Assembly (NCBI GenBank): GCA_028583685.1
Contig: JAMXIF010001183.1
Span: forward strand, 12,471,166 to 12,535,165
DNA: 64,000 bases
Source of the DNA: Petaurus breviceps papuanus
Taxonomy: Eukaryota > Chordata > Mammalia > Diprotodontia > Petauridae
Direction: 5' to 3'
Shown: piece after piece, positions 1 through 11,449 of the stretch
How positions within the stretch are numbered: the stretch's first letter is position 1
How the letters are laid out: each line of letters opens with the position of its first letter
Translations under genes and position numbers: made by a program
The notes under the pieces: model-generated
Databases searched by the model: none
What the model saw: the letters and a program-made list of their open reading frames with translations, nothing else
Told to the model about the DNA's origin: nothing

Positions 1-50
<50 letters not shown>

Positions 51-51
51 T
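1..51. repeat. (TAGA)n microsatellite
   Basis: About twelve and a half perfect tetranucleotide units run off the left edge of the window, so the true length is unknown. Perfect units suggest a recent and probably polymorphic array. Confidence 0.97.
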
Positions 52-1534
52 AACATATGAATACACACACTCACTGGGAAGGATACTCTCAGAATCTTGG
101 GAGATTAAAGTGGGGGTGGGGTGAGAAGAGGTATCTAATAATCATAACAGTAACCATAGCCCACATTTGGATAGTACTTTAAGGTTTAGAAAGGGCCCTC
201 CTCACAAACACCCTACAAAGTAAATCATGTTTTGCCATAGCCCACTCCATAATGCAGAGCTTTGAAAGTTTATTTTTTATTAAGAAAAACCATCCCTGAT
301 TTACCATGGGCAGAATTTGATTGGTGCCCATTTCCTGTACCAGGAAAGAAGAGAATGTTTGCATGTGGGAGGCAGAGGAGGTGCCATCAGAGTTTGGGGA
401 CTGTAGGAAGCAATGGTCCTTAGCTCCTGTAATTATTATGCCCTAAGAGAATTACTTCAAAGACCTTTGGGGGCTGTGCTTGATTTCTGGGTTGCGGTGA
501 AAGTCTCTTTCCCTTATGTAGCTGCATCTAGGGAGTAAATGTTTGAAGTAAAGTCTGTTAAATACTTCTGGCAGGCTTTAGCCAAAACGGGCACTGCCTT
601 TTATTGACATAAGAAAACTTGTCCCTAATGCTCTGGTCCTCCTTTGTGTGATCAGGCTCTCTCTCTCTCTTTGCCCTGGTGCACATCTGTCTTCTTGCTT
701 CTTTTCCTATAGGTAGTGTGTGAACAAGGAATACATGTCTTTAGTAGAGATCATTTCCTGCTTTGGGCACTATGGCCCTGGAGAACAATTTTAAAAGACC
801 AAAAAAAGAAGTGTGGGGGAACCCAGCTGGTTTATCTAAAGACTAGTTTAGTTGTTTCCAGAAAACTTGAAAGGGAGAAATTGGGTACTGTTTCAAGCTC
901 TTTTCAAATCTATCACACAATACCCCTGATCTGCATGGAGAGGTCACCAGACCTGTGGCTAAAAAACTGGTAAGCTACTGGCCAGTCATTAGGAGTCCTT
1001 TTCCTATCAACAGCACATGACCTAAGGAAACTTTCAGACATTGGTTTATCTCAAGCCAGCCACACTGCAGTACTTGTTACAACTTTTTTCAAGATGATCC
1101 CTACATGCCATGAGAACATAATCTGTGAAGGAAAGACAAAAAAAAAAAAAAAACAGCCGCAGTGGTTTATGAGTGAATATTTCTGCTTTCTCCTTGAAAA
1201 TACCAAAAAAAACCTCTAGTGCCCTTAGGGCAGAAAGACTGCAAAACAGTTAAAAGAATCGTTTTTTAAAGAATCAGTACCAAATAAAGGAGGGAATATA
1301 GCTTAAGAGAAACAACTCAAGAGGGACAGGTTAAGCAGCTGGACACTAACACTTTACTACAGAGAGATTTCTAACCATGGCCTTCTCTGGCAGAGTTGGA
1401 GCATTTCAAAATGAACATTTTTTTTGAAATGGAGAAAAAGCAAGGGAGAGTATGGGAGTTCCTGGGGTAGGGGATAGGGAATGCTATAAGTGAGCAGAGA
1501 ATATAAAAAAGAAATGAGTCACTGAAGCCACATA
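52..1534. other. No gene or clear repeat recognised
   Basis: Mostly single-copy looking sequence. A faint antisense MIR-like stretch may lie at 150-260 (tttaaggtttagaaag, then ctcctcacaaacaccctac). Oligo-A runs occur near 1139. Open frames here are short, lack family resemblance and are not supported as genes. Confidence 0.5.
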
Positions 1535-1935
1535 ATCTACATTTTAAAAAATAATATTTAATTTTTCCCAATTACATGTAAAAACAATTTTTAACATTTA
1601 TTCTTTAAAATTCTGTGATCCAAATTCTTTCCCTCCTTCCTTTCTCTCATTCTTCCCCGAGACTGTAAGCAATTTGATATAAGTTATACATGTACAAGCA
1701 TGCAAAACACATTTCCATATTAGACATGTTATGAAACACAGGCCAAAAAAAGCACAGACAAAAAAAAAAGACAAGAAAAAAATAAAGTGAAAAATAGTAT
1801 GCTTCGATCTGCATCCAGTCTCCATAAGTTCTTTCTCTGGAGGTGTATAGCATTTTTCTTAAGTCCTTTGGAATTGTCTTAGGTCATTGTATTGCTGAAA
1901 ACAGCTAAGTCATTCACAGTTGATCATTTTATAGT
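1535..1935 (-). mobile_element. L1 3' UTR end, antisense
   Basis: The + strand begins with a T-rich stretch (the reversed A-tail) then reads cccaattacatgtaaa, followed by gtatgcttcgatctgcatcc and ttctttctctggaggtg. The same words recur at 56605-57110, so this is an interspersed family. It fits the 3' UTR of marsupial L1 in reverse orientation. No coding remnant is present, so it is a 5'-truncated insertion. Confidence 0.7.
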
Positions 1936-1959
1936 ATTGCTGAGATAAGCTACTTCTTA

Positions 1960-2190
1960 ACCTGGCGCCTATCTGCACATCACTCCCCTGCAAGCATACC
2001 ATGGACCAGCCAAAATGATTTTCTTGCTATTTTTCATAGATAGCAACCCATCTCCAGCCTCTGTGGCTGTGTACTAGCTGTCCCCCATGACTGGAATGTA
2101 TTTCCTTCTCATTTCCTTAGGGTTATGGGCACCAATTATCAGAAAGCCTTCACATAGGATTTGGTAAATACTTATTGACTGATTGATTTT
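1960..2190 (+). mobile_element. L2 3' end fragment
   Basis: Contains the L2 3' UTR word ctgtcccccatgactggaatg near 2077 and ends with ggtaaatacttattgactga, the L2 terminus. Diverged and internally deleted. Confidence 0.6.
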
Positions 2191-2454
2191 CAGCTATTTC
2201 TAAGCTATTTCTATTTCTAATTGTTCTATGCTTTCTAATTCTACTTTTGCTAGGGAGAAAAACAAAGAAAAAACACGTCTTGGTTCCTGCAAACTGATCA
2301 GTACCCTAGACAAGGATCTAGTGGTCCAAATGTTGACAATATTGAGTAGCCATGCAATGAAATTCCCTACTCAGCTCTCAAATTCTGAGAGTGACACAGG
2401 TCAGTTATGACTAAAAGTGTTTAACATTCAGGAGTTAGCCTAATGTTGGGACTA

Positions 2455-2565
2455 ATTTAATAAATATTTATTAAGTATTTACAATGTACAGGATCTATTC
2501 TAGGTTCTGGAAACAGAAAGACAAAGATCTGTTCCATAGGAGCTTGCATTCTACAAGACCAGTGA
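2455..2565 (-). mobile_element. L2 3' terminus, antisense
   Basis: Starts aataaatatttattaagtat and continues with a degraded copy of the reversed L2 end (tgtgccaggcactg region), then gacaaagatctgttcc and aggagcttgcattcta. This is the mirror image of the L2 3' ends seen in sense elsewhere. Confidence 0.65.
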
Positions 2566-2632
2566 CTCAGGGCTTGGGCCATGAATTGTGATGGAGTATG
2601 GTTTTCTTAAATCCTTAAAGGATAAGAGAAAA

Positions 2633-2796
2633 AGGGGGCGACCAGGTGGCTCAGCGAGTAAGAGCACCGGCTCCAGTGTCAGGATGACCTGGATCAAATC
2701 CGGGCTCAGATACTCAGCACCATACCCAGAAATAATAACTGGCCGTGTAACCTGGAGCAAGTTACTTAACCCTGATTGCTTTCAAAAAAAAAAAAA
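2633..2796 (+). mobile_element. tRNA-derived SINE, 'cagcaccatac' subfamily, with TSD
   Basis: The 5' half is tRNA-like (ccaggtggctcagcgagtaa, then a B-box-like ggatcaaatcc). The body carries a subfamily word, cagcaccatacccagaaata, before ctggccgtgtaacctggagc, and it ends in a 15-base A-run. It is flanked by an exact 15-bp duplication, aaggataagagaaaa, at 2618-2632 and 2797-2811. Related copies sit at 41376 and, inverted, at 58845. Confidence 0.92.
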
Positions 2797-2907
2797 AAGG
2801 ATAAGAGAAAAGATTTAATTTTACTTCTCAGCATTATTCTAACAGTGTCAGCTATATACTCTCTCTCCTTCTATGTCTTTCCCATTCCAATACCCCTCTA
2901 GTATCTA

Positions 2908-3101
2908 AAAGATGCTGGAGTGGTTGGTCATTTCCTTCTCCAGCTCATTTGACAGATGAGGAAACTGAGGCAAACAGGGTGAAGTGATTTGCCTAGGGTC
3001 ACACAGCTGGTAAGAGTCTGAGGACAGATTTGAATTCAGGAAGATGAGTCTTCCTGACTACATGCCCATGGTTCTGTCCCCTAAATCACCTAGCTGCCCC
3101 A
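2908..3101 (-). mobile_element. Mar-1 type CORE-SINE, antisense
   Basis: Reads catttccttctccagctcat, then gatgaggaaactgaggcaaa and cacctagctgcccc at its end. This is a reversed Mar-1 lacking the Bov-B-like 3' tail. Confidence 0.88.
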
Positions 3102-4879
3102 CAAGAACTTTATAATGTTTATTCCCTTTCCTTCCTTTGTTCTCTTTCCCCTTCCCCAGTGCCCTCAGACAACTCCCTGAGAGTATAAATCGGAGAGAAG
3201 GCATTTCTGGAATTTCTTAATCCAGGAGGTCCTTACACTAGTGAAAACATAGATTCAGTCCAAAAAAAAAAAAAAAAGAAAGAAAATCTTACTTTCCAGG
3301 TTCTCATGAAAGAGCTGAGCTAATATACTTCCTATTAGTAAGTCAGATCGACATGCTTAACTTATCACTGGTGGGTAAAAGACCCTAAATACAGTCTGTC
3401 TCGTTAGCAGTGAATGATAGGAGGGAAAAGAAAAATGCCATCCTCTGAGATAATCATGGGGCCCTGCGAGCCTGTTTCCTGGGAATATATTGAAGAGTTA
3501 GCTACCTGTAGTGAGAGAAAGAATTCTTTACTAGAGTAATTTGTGAGCCTGTGGGTTTTTTCTTCGATATTTATGCTCCTATCTCCCTCTACAAATATGT
3601 TATCTGGAGGCAGAGGTAAGCTAAGGGAAAAAAAGGCTCTTATGCATTTTCTTTTCAAGGAAGGAATAAAAGGTGCACAATAAAGTGGAAAAAATAACTC
3701 ATAGGCTCTGACTATCCTTTTCCAACAAAGCATGGGAAATGGTGACTGCAGTCCCTGGGGGAAAAAACGATTTTGCTCCTCACTTTAATGTTAATTTCAG
3801 AAAATCTGGATGCCAAGTGTAGACTGAGGTACCTTAGGCTCCAGTCTGACATTAAGAAGCCTTTGAGACTTTTATTGAACAGTTTAACCTTGTGATTTTC
3901 CTGGACAGGGATAAGCTAATTTTATGTTCTGCCCTTTGCCTAGTGTGTGGTGAATACTTAATGAATGCACACCTGAGTCAGATTCCTGGAAAGGAAAACT
4001 CTAATTAGAACCCTCCTGTATGACTGCAATTACTTTCTTTGTCAAGGTAAAATATTCTTTAAAAAAACAATAACAGACAAAACATCAGCTACTTAAGTTA
4101 TTTCTTGAACAGACTGCAGTGAAGAGAAATTTATGAGAGGATACTCTTTCAGGCAGCCACACATGGTAAATTTTTCTGGCCACTCTTGATAGATTTGCAA
4201 ATAACGGATCAAAGCTTATTTCCTCCATGCTCTGAATGGAGAAAAACATCTCCTGCAGACATCTCTTGAGGGCCATTGAATGATCCTACTAATCCAACAG
4301 TCCCACTCAGGACAAAAGGCCCCCTCTGAGCAGGGAAGCCTGTTGTGAGTACAGTTGACTCTCCACCAGCAGGGCCCTTCAGATTGGATGGACCTTTTGC
4401 AATGGTCCGCTGCCCCCATGTCGTCGAGAGCATATGGGCTCCAGAGGATTATGCAAATAGCTCCCTCTCACTTCATAGCCAATTAGATGCTTGAGGCATC
4501 TGACCATTGCTGCTTGCTATGGATTTCATATTGCGTGTGTGTGTTGCTGATTTTTTATCTCAAAACTGCCAGAATAAGGCGAAGCTATTGATAGGCTATT
4601 TCATATCTTTTCCAGAGGTCATAGGTAATAGGTGTGATTTGAAAATAAAGGTGCCTTTTACTCTGGCCAAATTTTCATTTATAGGCAGCCCTTATCATAC
4701 TGCATTCATGGACGCCATGACCTAAAACAAACAAGCATATATTGGACTCGATTTTCCAATCAGAACAACATTAAAATTGGTGTTTTTGTTTTTAATTAGA
4801 TAAATGGCATCAAAATCATAGTTATGACCAATAATATAATAAAAATGCATTTCTACAACATGTAGGCCTCTACAATTAC
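3102..4879. other. Repeat-poor block, no gene recognised
   Basis: Apart from an A-run near 3262 I see no known repeat. The section 4270-4740 is compositionally more complex, with an octamer word ATGCAAAT at 4451-4458 and ccaattaga just after. Overlapping short frames on both strands show no family resemblance. It is a candidate conserved non-coding block. Confidence 0.4.
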
Positions 4880-5027
4880 TTTTTTTTTTTTGCAAGGCAG
4901 TCACAGTTAAATGACTTGCCCAGAGTCACACAGCTAGTAAGTGTTAAGTGTCTGTGGCTGCATTTAAACTCATGTCCTACCGACTCCAGGGCCCGTGCAA
5001 CATCCATCGTGCCACTTAACAGCCCCA
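4880..5027 (-). mobile_element. Short A-tailed tRNA-derived SINE, antisense
   Basis: Begins with a T-run (reversed A-tail), then atgacttgcccagagtcaca and cagctagtaagtgttaagtg, and ends near gccacttaacagcccc. Lacks the Mar-1 Bov-B-like tail. Confidence 0.85.
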
Positions 5028-5247
5028 TATTACTTTTTAAAAATGTTTTGTTCCTATATAATAATGCCTCTGGGGTTAACTAACTGTCTGACTATGGGCC
5101 ACATTGCCTCTCCTTAACCTTAGTTTTTCAATCTCTAAAATGATAAGAAAGTTGAAGCCCAGGAAGTTAAGTGAGCTGCAAATAGGCATTGTCAGGACAG
5201 AATTTGAGCTCAAATCCTATGATTCCAAGTTGGGCACCCTATATTCC

Positions 5248-5488
5248 GATACTTTGTTCAGTCATGTCTGATTCTTTATGACCCCATTTGGGGTTTTCTT
5301 GGCAGAGATACTGAAGTGATTTGACACTTCCTTCTCCAGATCATTTTAGAGATGAGGAAACTGTAGCAAATAGAGTCAAGGGGCTTGCCCAGGATCACAC
5401 AGCTAGTGTGACTGAAGTCAGATTTGAACTCAGGTCTTCCTGAATCTAGGCCCAGCATCCTATCCATTGTACCACCTAGCTGCACCAT
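5248..5488 (-). mobile_element. Mar-1 CORE-SINE, antisense, near full length
   Basis: Opens with ttcagtcatgtctgattc and gaccccatttggggttttct (reversed Bov-B-like tail), then ttccttctccagatc, the CORE region, and accacctagctgcacc at the tRNA end. Confidence 0.92.
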
Positions 5489-5940
5489 CCCATACTAAAG
5501 GAATGGCTCATAGGTAGAAATATGATTGGTGGAAACTCAAGCACAGCACGTTCTCATAGATGACAAAGAAAAACACACTGACAAATGCGTGCTGTTTTCT
5601 GTTCATTTTCCTCCTGAAAGTTTCATCTACAAATGTTCTCAGTGTGCTACAGCTTACTCGGGTCTCCTGCTGAGGACCTTTTTCCACTTCTGCTGATTTT
5701 CACTATTTTATGAAAAAATATTACTTATTATCTTCTACCATCCTCCCTCATTCTTTAAAAATGAGGCAGTTTTATGAACTAGACTCCACCCTTAGCTGCC
5801 ATGTCAGTTCATTTGGCAAGTATTTGTGGACTATAATGGTTCCTGGACTCTTTTGACCTTCTAGTAGTGACCATTTGAATCAGTTAACCTTTTGGAGGAA
5901 ATGGTGATTATCGTGACTAAATCTTTGCCTTTGTCCACTT

Positions 5941-5950
5941 ACCCCCCCCC

Positions 5951-6008
<58 letters not shown>

Positions 6009-6103
6009 CCTCTCTGTCTCTCTCTCTCTCTGTCTCTCTGTCTCTCTCTCTCTGTCTCTCTCTCTGTCTCTCTCTGTCTCTGTCTCTCTCTGTCTCTCTC
6101 TCT
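5941..6103. repeat. Poly-C plus (CT)n/(CTGT)n microsatellite
   Basis: A C-run is followed by about 150 bases of CT units with scattered TG interruptions. It yields long Leu-Ser or Arg-Glu reading frames that are not genes. Confidence 0.97.
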
Positions 6104-6734
6104 TTTCTATTTTGGAGATTCATTTGAATTGGTAAGGTGGAAATTGTTTTAATTGCATTATGTTGCCTTTTCATTTCCCTTTTTTCTAATTTGATATTGA
6201 TTTTTATCTTTACTAGTCAATGTTCTCACTATGTATAGATAGGTGATTCCAATATGACTTTCACATAACGTATTTAGTCATTTTTCTATCAAGATCTAGT
6301 TAATTTCATTTTTCATGATATTATTCATTTCTCTCCATGTTTGGTGCCTTCCAACTCTCTTGAAGAATATATTTCTAATATGGAAGAACAATTTATACAA
6401 TGACAACAACATTATAAGGACAAACAACTTTGAAACGCTTGTGAACCATGATCAATGTAATAACGAACTATAGTTATAAGGGCTGGTTATGAAGCATGCT
6501 ACCAACACCTTGACAGAAAGATGATGGGTGAATAGGTGCAAAGATTAGGGTGCTCCATCTGATCTCATTTCCAAAACATTGGAAATTTCTCCACTTTGAC
6601 AAGAAATCTGTCCTTTCCTTATTACTGTAGAGTACACTGGAGAAGAATCTTTTTTTTTAAGAATCTTCATCTTATCTCTTGACTGTGTTCACCAAAGCAA
6701 TACAAGGCAGGTAGAGCTTAGTGAAAACTTTAAA
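6104..6734. other. No gene or clear repeat recognised
   Basis: AT-rich, single-copy looking sequence with short T-runs. Nothing supportable as a gene or element. Confidence 0.5.
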
Positions 6735-6970
6735 ATGATTAATACTTGCATAGCACTCCAAGGTTTGCAAAAAAGCATAGCATCGTGCGTGCTTTATCTC
6801 ATTTAATATGACAAACAACCTTGTGAGGTCTCAGGTAGTATTGCCTCCGTTTTATAGGAAGTTAAGTAATTTGTCTGTGTTCGTGCAGTTAGGAAATGTC
6901 AAAGGTGAGATTAGATACCAGGGCTCTCCTAATTCAAGCCAACCACTCCTTCTGCTACACTATAAATCCT
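6735..6970 (-). mobile_element. MIR/Ther-type SINE, antisense
   Basis: Follows the reversed MIR order: caaggtttgcaaaa, ctcatttaat, ccttgtgagg, cgttttataggaa, gttaagtaatttgtct, then the tRNA end near tccttctgctacac. Diverged throughout. Confidence 0.72.
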
Positions 6971-7149
6971 CCCTTACAATTCTTTTACCATCATAAATAG
7001 GGTACACAGTAGGAAGGGTTTTAGTTTTGTAGTCAGAGGACTAGGTTGGATTCCCAATTCTGTTGCTTACTAGTATGATGTTAAGCTCTCTAAGTCTCAG
7101 TTTTGTGACTTTAAACCTCCTTAAAAGGAGGTTAAATTATATGATCAGT

Positions 7150-7377
7150 TGCTGTTTTTCAGACATTTTTCAGTTCTGCCTGACTTTTTGTGACCCTATT
7201 TGGGGTTTTCTTGGCTGCCATTTCCTTCTCTAGCTCATTTTACAGATGAGTAAACTGAGGCAAACAGGGTTGTGACTCGCCCAGGATCACATAGCTAGTA
7301 AATATCTGAGGCTAGATTTGAACTCAGGTCTTCCTGACTCCAAGCCCAGCACTGTCCACTGTGCCACCTAGCTGCCC
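7150..7377 (-). mobile_element. Mar-1 CORE-SINE with exact 11-bp TSD
   Basis: Runs from the Bov-B-like tail (ctgactttttgtgaccctat, then ttggggttttcttggc) through gatgagtaaactgaggcaaa to gtgccacctagctgccc. An exact duplication, atatgatcagt, flanks it at 7139-7149 and 7378-7388, fixing both ends. Confidence 0.95.
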
Positions 7378-7554
7378 ATATGATCAGTAAGGAACCATAA
7401 AATTCTATGGTTAATTTTAATTCAGTTAATTTCTTCTTAATGAAGTCTCCCCTAACTATCTCTGTGCCCAATGGTCTCCCCCTCCTATACCTCTACTGCC
7501 TAGTTGCCAAATTAGCACAAAACTGGTCACATAAGATCCCGGTTCAAGAAGCAA

Positions 7555-7890
7555 CCTACTGACTCTAGAATAATACAAAGACTTTTCTGTTTACCATTTA
7601 AAGCCCTTCACAATCTGGATCCAGCCTTTCCTTTTAAGCTCAGCACTAATCAAGCAGTCTTCATTCCAGCAACACTTAGCTTATTTATTCTTCCCTGTAC
7701 ATCACACTCTATTTCCCATCTTGCTTTGGAACAGATGATCTTCAATGCCTGATTGTTTTCCCTTCTCACCTATACTTTTTGGAACCCTAGCTGAAGTGCC
7801 ATATCCTTTAAGTGGCCTTTCTCAATTCCTCCACTTTTGAGTGCCCCTTGTCCCTAAAATTACTTGATATTTACTTTCTATATATTTTGT
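7555..7890 (+). mobile_element. L2 3' region, left part
   Basis: Contains accatttaaagcccttcaca and atctggatccagcc, an L2 signature, and runs to tatattttgt where a Mar-1 has landed. It resumes at 8139. Confidence 0.8.
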
Positions 7891-8138
7891 GGGCAGTTAT
7901 GTGGCACAGTAAATAGACTGCTTGGGCCTGAAGTCAGAAAGACTCATCTTCCTGACTTCAGACACTTACTAGCTGTGTGACCCTGGGCAAGTCACTTAAC
8001 TCTGTTTGCCTCAGTTTCCTCATCTATAGAATAAGCTAGGGAAGGAAATGGCAAACCACTCCTGTATCTTTGCCAAGAAAATCCCAAATGGAATCATGAA
8101 GAGTTGGACACTACTGAAAAATAACTCAACAACAACAA
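7891..8138 (+). mobile_element. Full-length Mar-1 CORE-SINE inside L2
   Basis: Complete from gggcagttatgtggcaca through tagctgtgtgaccctgggca and the CORE to aatcatgaagagttggacac tactg, which matches the Bov-B LINE end, and a short (aac)n tail. The duplication atatattttgt at 7880-7890 and 8139-8149 shows it inserted into the surrounding L2. Confidence 0.96.
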
Positions 8139-8278
8139 ATATATTTTGTATTTACTTAGATATTTGGACATGTTGTTTACCCTCACTGTTCTGTTTGTGC
8201 CTTTGTATTCATAGTACCTAGTACAGTGCCTAACATAGAACAGGTATTAAATAAATGCCTGTTATATGAATTGAATTA
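8139..8278 (+). mobile_element. L2 3' terminus, right part
   Basis: Continues the L2 split at 7890: cctttgtattcatagtacct, agtacagtgcctaacata, then attaaataaatgcctgtta and the tgaattgaatt terminus. Confidence 0.85.
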
Positions 8279-8439
8279 TAATTCTGAACCACACTAATTA
8301 GATTGCGATTTTTGTCTTGTGTTTTCTGATTGCTTCACTTTTGTTAATCCCATCTCTCAAACTAGATTGATTGCTCCTTGAAGGCAGGAATCCTTTTTTT
8401 TTACATCTCATATCTCATAATATGTGATGAACAAATGCC

Positions 8440-8655
8440 AGAGAAAAAGATCATTGATCTTAGAGTGAAAAGACAACATCTACTATCCATATGACCTTGG
8501 GCAGGTCATTTTATCTCTCTAGTCTCAGTTTCCTCACCTGTCAAATGGAAATAATATTTTCATTGCTTACCTCATGAGGTAGCTGTGAAGAAAGATATTT
8601 ATAAACCTGGAAGCACTAAAGAAATATCAGCTACTATTTTTATAATTATCATAAA
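8440..8655 (+). mobile_element. MIR/Ther-type SINE
   Basis: Sense MIR order: tatgaccttgggcaggtcat, ctcagtttcctcacctgtca, gcttacctcatgaggtag, ending ataaacctggaagcac and tatcagctactattt. The tRNA-like head is worn away. Confidence 0.85.
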
Positions 8656-8675
8656 CTTCTGTATAGGTAAATTAT

Positions 8676-8690
8676 TCAGTAGAGGGCAGT
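8676..8690 (+). promoter_or_regulatory. CTCF-like binding motif
   Basis: The 15 bases TCAGTAGAGGGCAGT match the CTCF core pattern CCASYAGRKGGCRSY at 14 of 15 positions, differing only in the first base. It lies just outside the MIR copy, in non-repeat sequence. A motif match alone does not prove occupancy. Confidence 0.5.
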
Positions 8691-9767
8691 GTTGCACACA
8701 CTAGGACATTGTTGTGATTGGGTCGTAATCAAAAATCATCTTAACTCATATTCATTCTCAAATGAGAGATTTCTTTAAAAATCAAAATAGGGAGAAACAC
8801 AAAGATTAGGAGAGCTAAGGGAATTTGAGCATAAACATGATTTTTCATTTTATTTTTTTCTCCATTAAATGATAACACTTCTCATTGAATACTAAGGTTT
8901 ACTTTGAGACAAAGCTCCCCTATTCTATGTTGGAAATTCTGAGATGTTACTGAAGATCTGATTTGGTCATCTCAGAGATGTTTTTTATTCCTTTCTACAT
9001 GCAAAATATGGAAAGTCTGGCATGTTGTCCTATGGAACTTAACACTAGAATATCAGAATAAGAAGAAGAAAAGTTATTACCAACCAAATGTAAAATAGGC
9101 CAGAAATGGGCAAATCTTGCCAAGATTGCAATCCTTGACTTGCTTGAAATATATATGCTGTCTTACCAGGGATGGGGATTATATAGGCAAGGAGTGGTCT
9201 TGGGATGGCCATTAGTATTAGAGTTGTTTGTGACTTCCAAGGCACTATCCCACTTAGAGTCAGAACTAGCAAAGAACAGAGGCAGGGGCATGAGGGAGAG
9301 GGAAGGGATGGGAGCATGGATACTTTCTCCCTAGGATGATGTACTTCATCCCCTAGATAGTAGTGGGACCAACCCAGGGTTCCAAAACCATGGTCTCCTT
9401 AGATCTCCCCTCACTTCCTCTCCAAAAATCCTCCTCAAGGGTGGCTAGTAGACTGTCCTATCTCTTTGTTGGAAGACCTGAATTAGTACTTAGACTGTTT
9501 CCTGCATAATGCTTTGCCTCCTCCAATCCAACTGGTTTTGGCCTACATAAAAAAAAAATTCCTTAGTAGTGCTTCTGATCTGAATTTTAAGGAGGAAGGG
9601 GACTTACTGTTCTCCAGATCATCCATTATTCTTTCTCTTCCTACCCCTTCTCTAACCTATTTTCTTTTTAGTTCTTATTGCTTATGCTTTGCAATGCAAT
9701 GGAATTCAAATCAATACATAGTCATCGGGTAAGTACCTACTATGTGTCCATCACAAGTGTAAAGTCT
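8691..9767. other. Repeat-poor block, no gene recognised
   Basis: No known repeat seen. Overlapping frames at 9045-9334 on both strands have no recognisable domain, and the minus-strand one looks hydrophobic only because of T-rich composition. Confidence 0.45.
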
Positions 9768-9814
9768 ATTCATGGGTCTGACCATATCACTCCCTCCCTA
9801 CTCAAAAAACTCCA
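9768..9814 (+). mobile_element. L2 fragment, left flank of a retroposon
   Basis: gggtctgaccatatcactcc followed by actcaaaaaactcca matches the L2 3' region (gaccatgtcactcc, then ctcaaaaaactccagtggct). The L2 picks up again after 10119. Confidence 0.75.
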
Positions 9815-10118
9815 TCTACATGTTAGAAATAGGAATGATGGCTTAAGAAACCAAAATCAATCCTCTTCTTTCCCACAATCCTAAAGTCAACCCACACCTA
9901 CAACTTGCATGGAAATTATGTGATTTTAGTACTAATGTGGTTCAGACTTTTGCAAGATACTTGATGTTTATTTTCTATGCATATTTGCAAGATCATTTAT
10001 AAACTTTGTATAATCCTAAACTTTTTACAAACATAGTTATTTTGTAGTTGCTCAAACTTCCAAGGGAAAAATAAAAGCTATGCCCATTGTTCGCCAGATT
10101 TAAAACAAACAAACAAAC
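9815..10118 (+). mobile_element. Probable retrocopied 3' UTR inserted in L2
   Basis: About 300 bases interrupt the L2 consensus. Near the right end lies AATAAA (10070-10075), then 26 bases, then an A-rich aaacaaacaaac tail from 10102. Flanking duplications aaaaaactcca (9804-9814) and aaaaacctcca (10119-10129) differ at one base. This is the structure of an L1-mobilised, 5'-truncated mRNA copy. The parent transcript is not recognised and no reading frame is retained. Confidence 0.62.
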
Positions 10119-10542
10119 AAAAACCTCCAAGGGCTCGAAGTTACCTCTAGGATCAAACACCAAATCCTCTGTTTGGCTTTTCAAGCCCTTTGTAACCTGG
10201 CTCCTTCCTAACCTTCCCAGTCTTCTTACATCCTACACCCCTTCACTCACAATCCATTGACACTAGCCTCTTTGTCTTTCTTTCCACGTGACACACTCCT
10301 GACTCTGTGCATTTTGACTGGCTGCCTCTCATGCCTGGAATGCTCTCCCTCCCAATTTCTTTTTCTTTTTTCCTGGTTTTCTTGATTTCCATCAATTATC
10401 AACTAAAAATCCCATCTTTTGCTAGTAACTTTTCCAAGTCCTCAATCTTAATGTCTTACCTCTGAGATTATTTCTAATATATCCATATACAATCTATGGA
10501 TATGAAGAAATATGTGTGTGTTTTCATTCTTTGGTGTTGTCT
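10119..10542 (+). mobile_element. L2 3' UTR, middle part
   Basis: Reads cctctaggatcaaacacc, cctctgtttggcttttcaag, catgcctggaatgctctccc, the classic L2 3' UTR order, up to a microsatellite. Confidence 0.85.
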
Positions 10543-10841
<299 letters not shown>

Positions 10842-10859
10842 TATATATAATATAAACAA

Positions 10860-11033
10860 ACATGTATAAAATATATAAAGACACACACACACACTAGTTG
10901 TTTGTATGTTGTTTCTCATTAACTTGTGAGTTCCTTGAAAGCAAGGGTTGTTTTTTGTCTTTCTTTGTCTCTCCAGTGCTTAGCACAGCGTGAGGTGCAT
11001 AATAGGTGCTTAATAAATGCTTATCAACTTGTT
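10860..11033 (+). mobile_element. L2 3' terminus
   Basis: Completes the L2 split by the (GA)n array: tgtttgtatgttgtttctc, cttgtgagttccttgaaagc, cagtgcttagcacagcgtga, gtgcttaataaatgctta. Confidence 0.88.
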
Positions 11034-11184
11034 GTAGATGAAACCTGCCATAGAGAAGTTCAGAACCTTTTAGGAATGCAGGATTTAAACACTCAAAATT
11101 ATTATAGAACAGGACACAGTAGACCATTGTTAACTGCTTAAATTCATGTTCCCTACATTAATTACCATGAGAGACCAAAAAGGA

Positions 11185-11270
11185 GAGAGATCATTGCAAG
11201 TCAGGAAAGGCTTCATGGAAAAGGTAATATTTGTGCTGGGTCTTAAAGAATGGGGAAGGTTTGGTTAATT
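11185..11270 (-). mobile_element. L2 3' UTR fragment, antisense
   Basis: aggaaaggcttcatggaaaa ggtaatatttgtgctgggtc is the reverse complement of the L2 segment that encodes tcaaatgtcacctcctccag and gaagccttccc. Short fragment. Confidence 0.55.
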
Positions 11271-11449
11271 GGAATGAAGTCTCAACTGCCACATTTAGGG
11301 AATGTTTTAGTAGGGATTTCTGGTCAGATTTGTGTTAGACTAGGCAACTTTCAAAGTCCTTTCCCAATTCTAAGATTCTGCCATTCTTTCCCACCTCAAT
11401 TTCCTACGAATTCTTTTCTTGAATAATGTAAGAAAAGCAAGATTCTTTT

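Noticed and set aside
5892-6174. Low-complexity frames on both strands
   Set aside because: They come from the (CT)n array.
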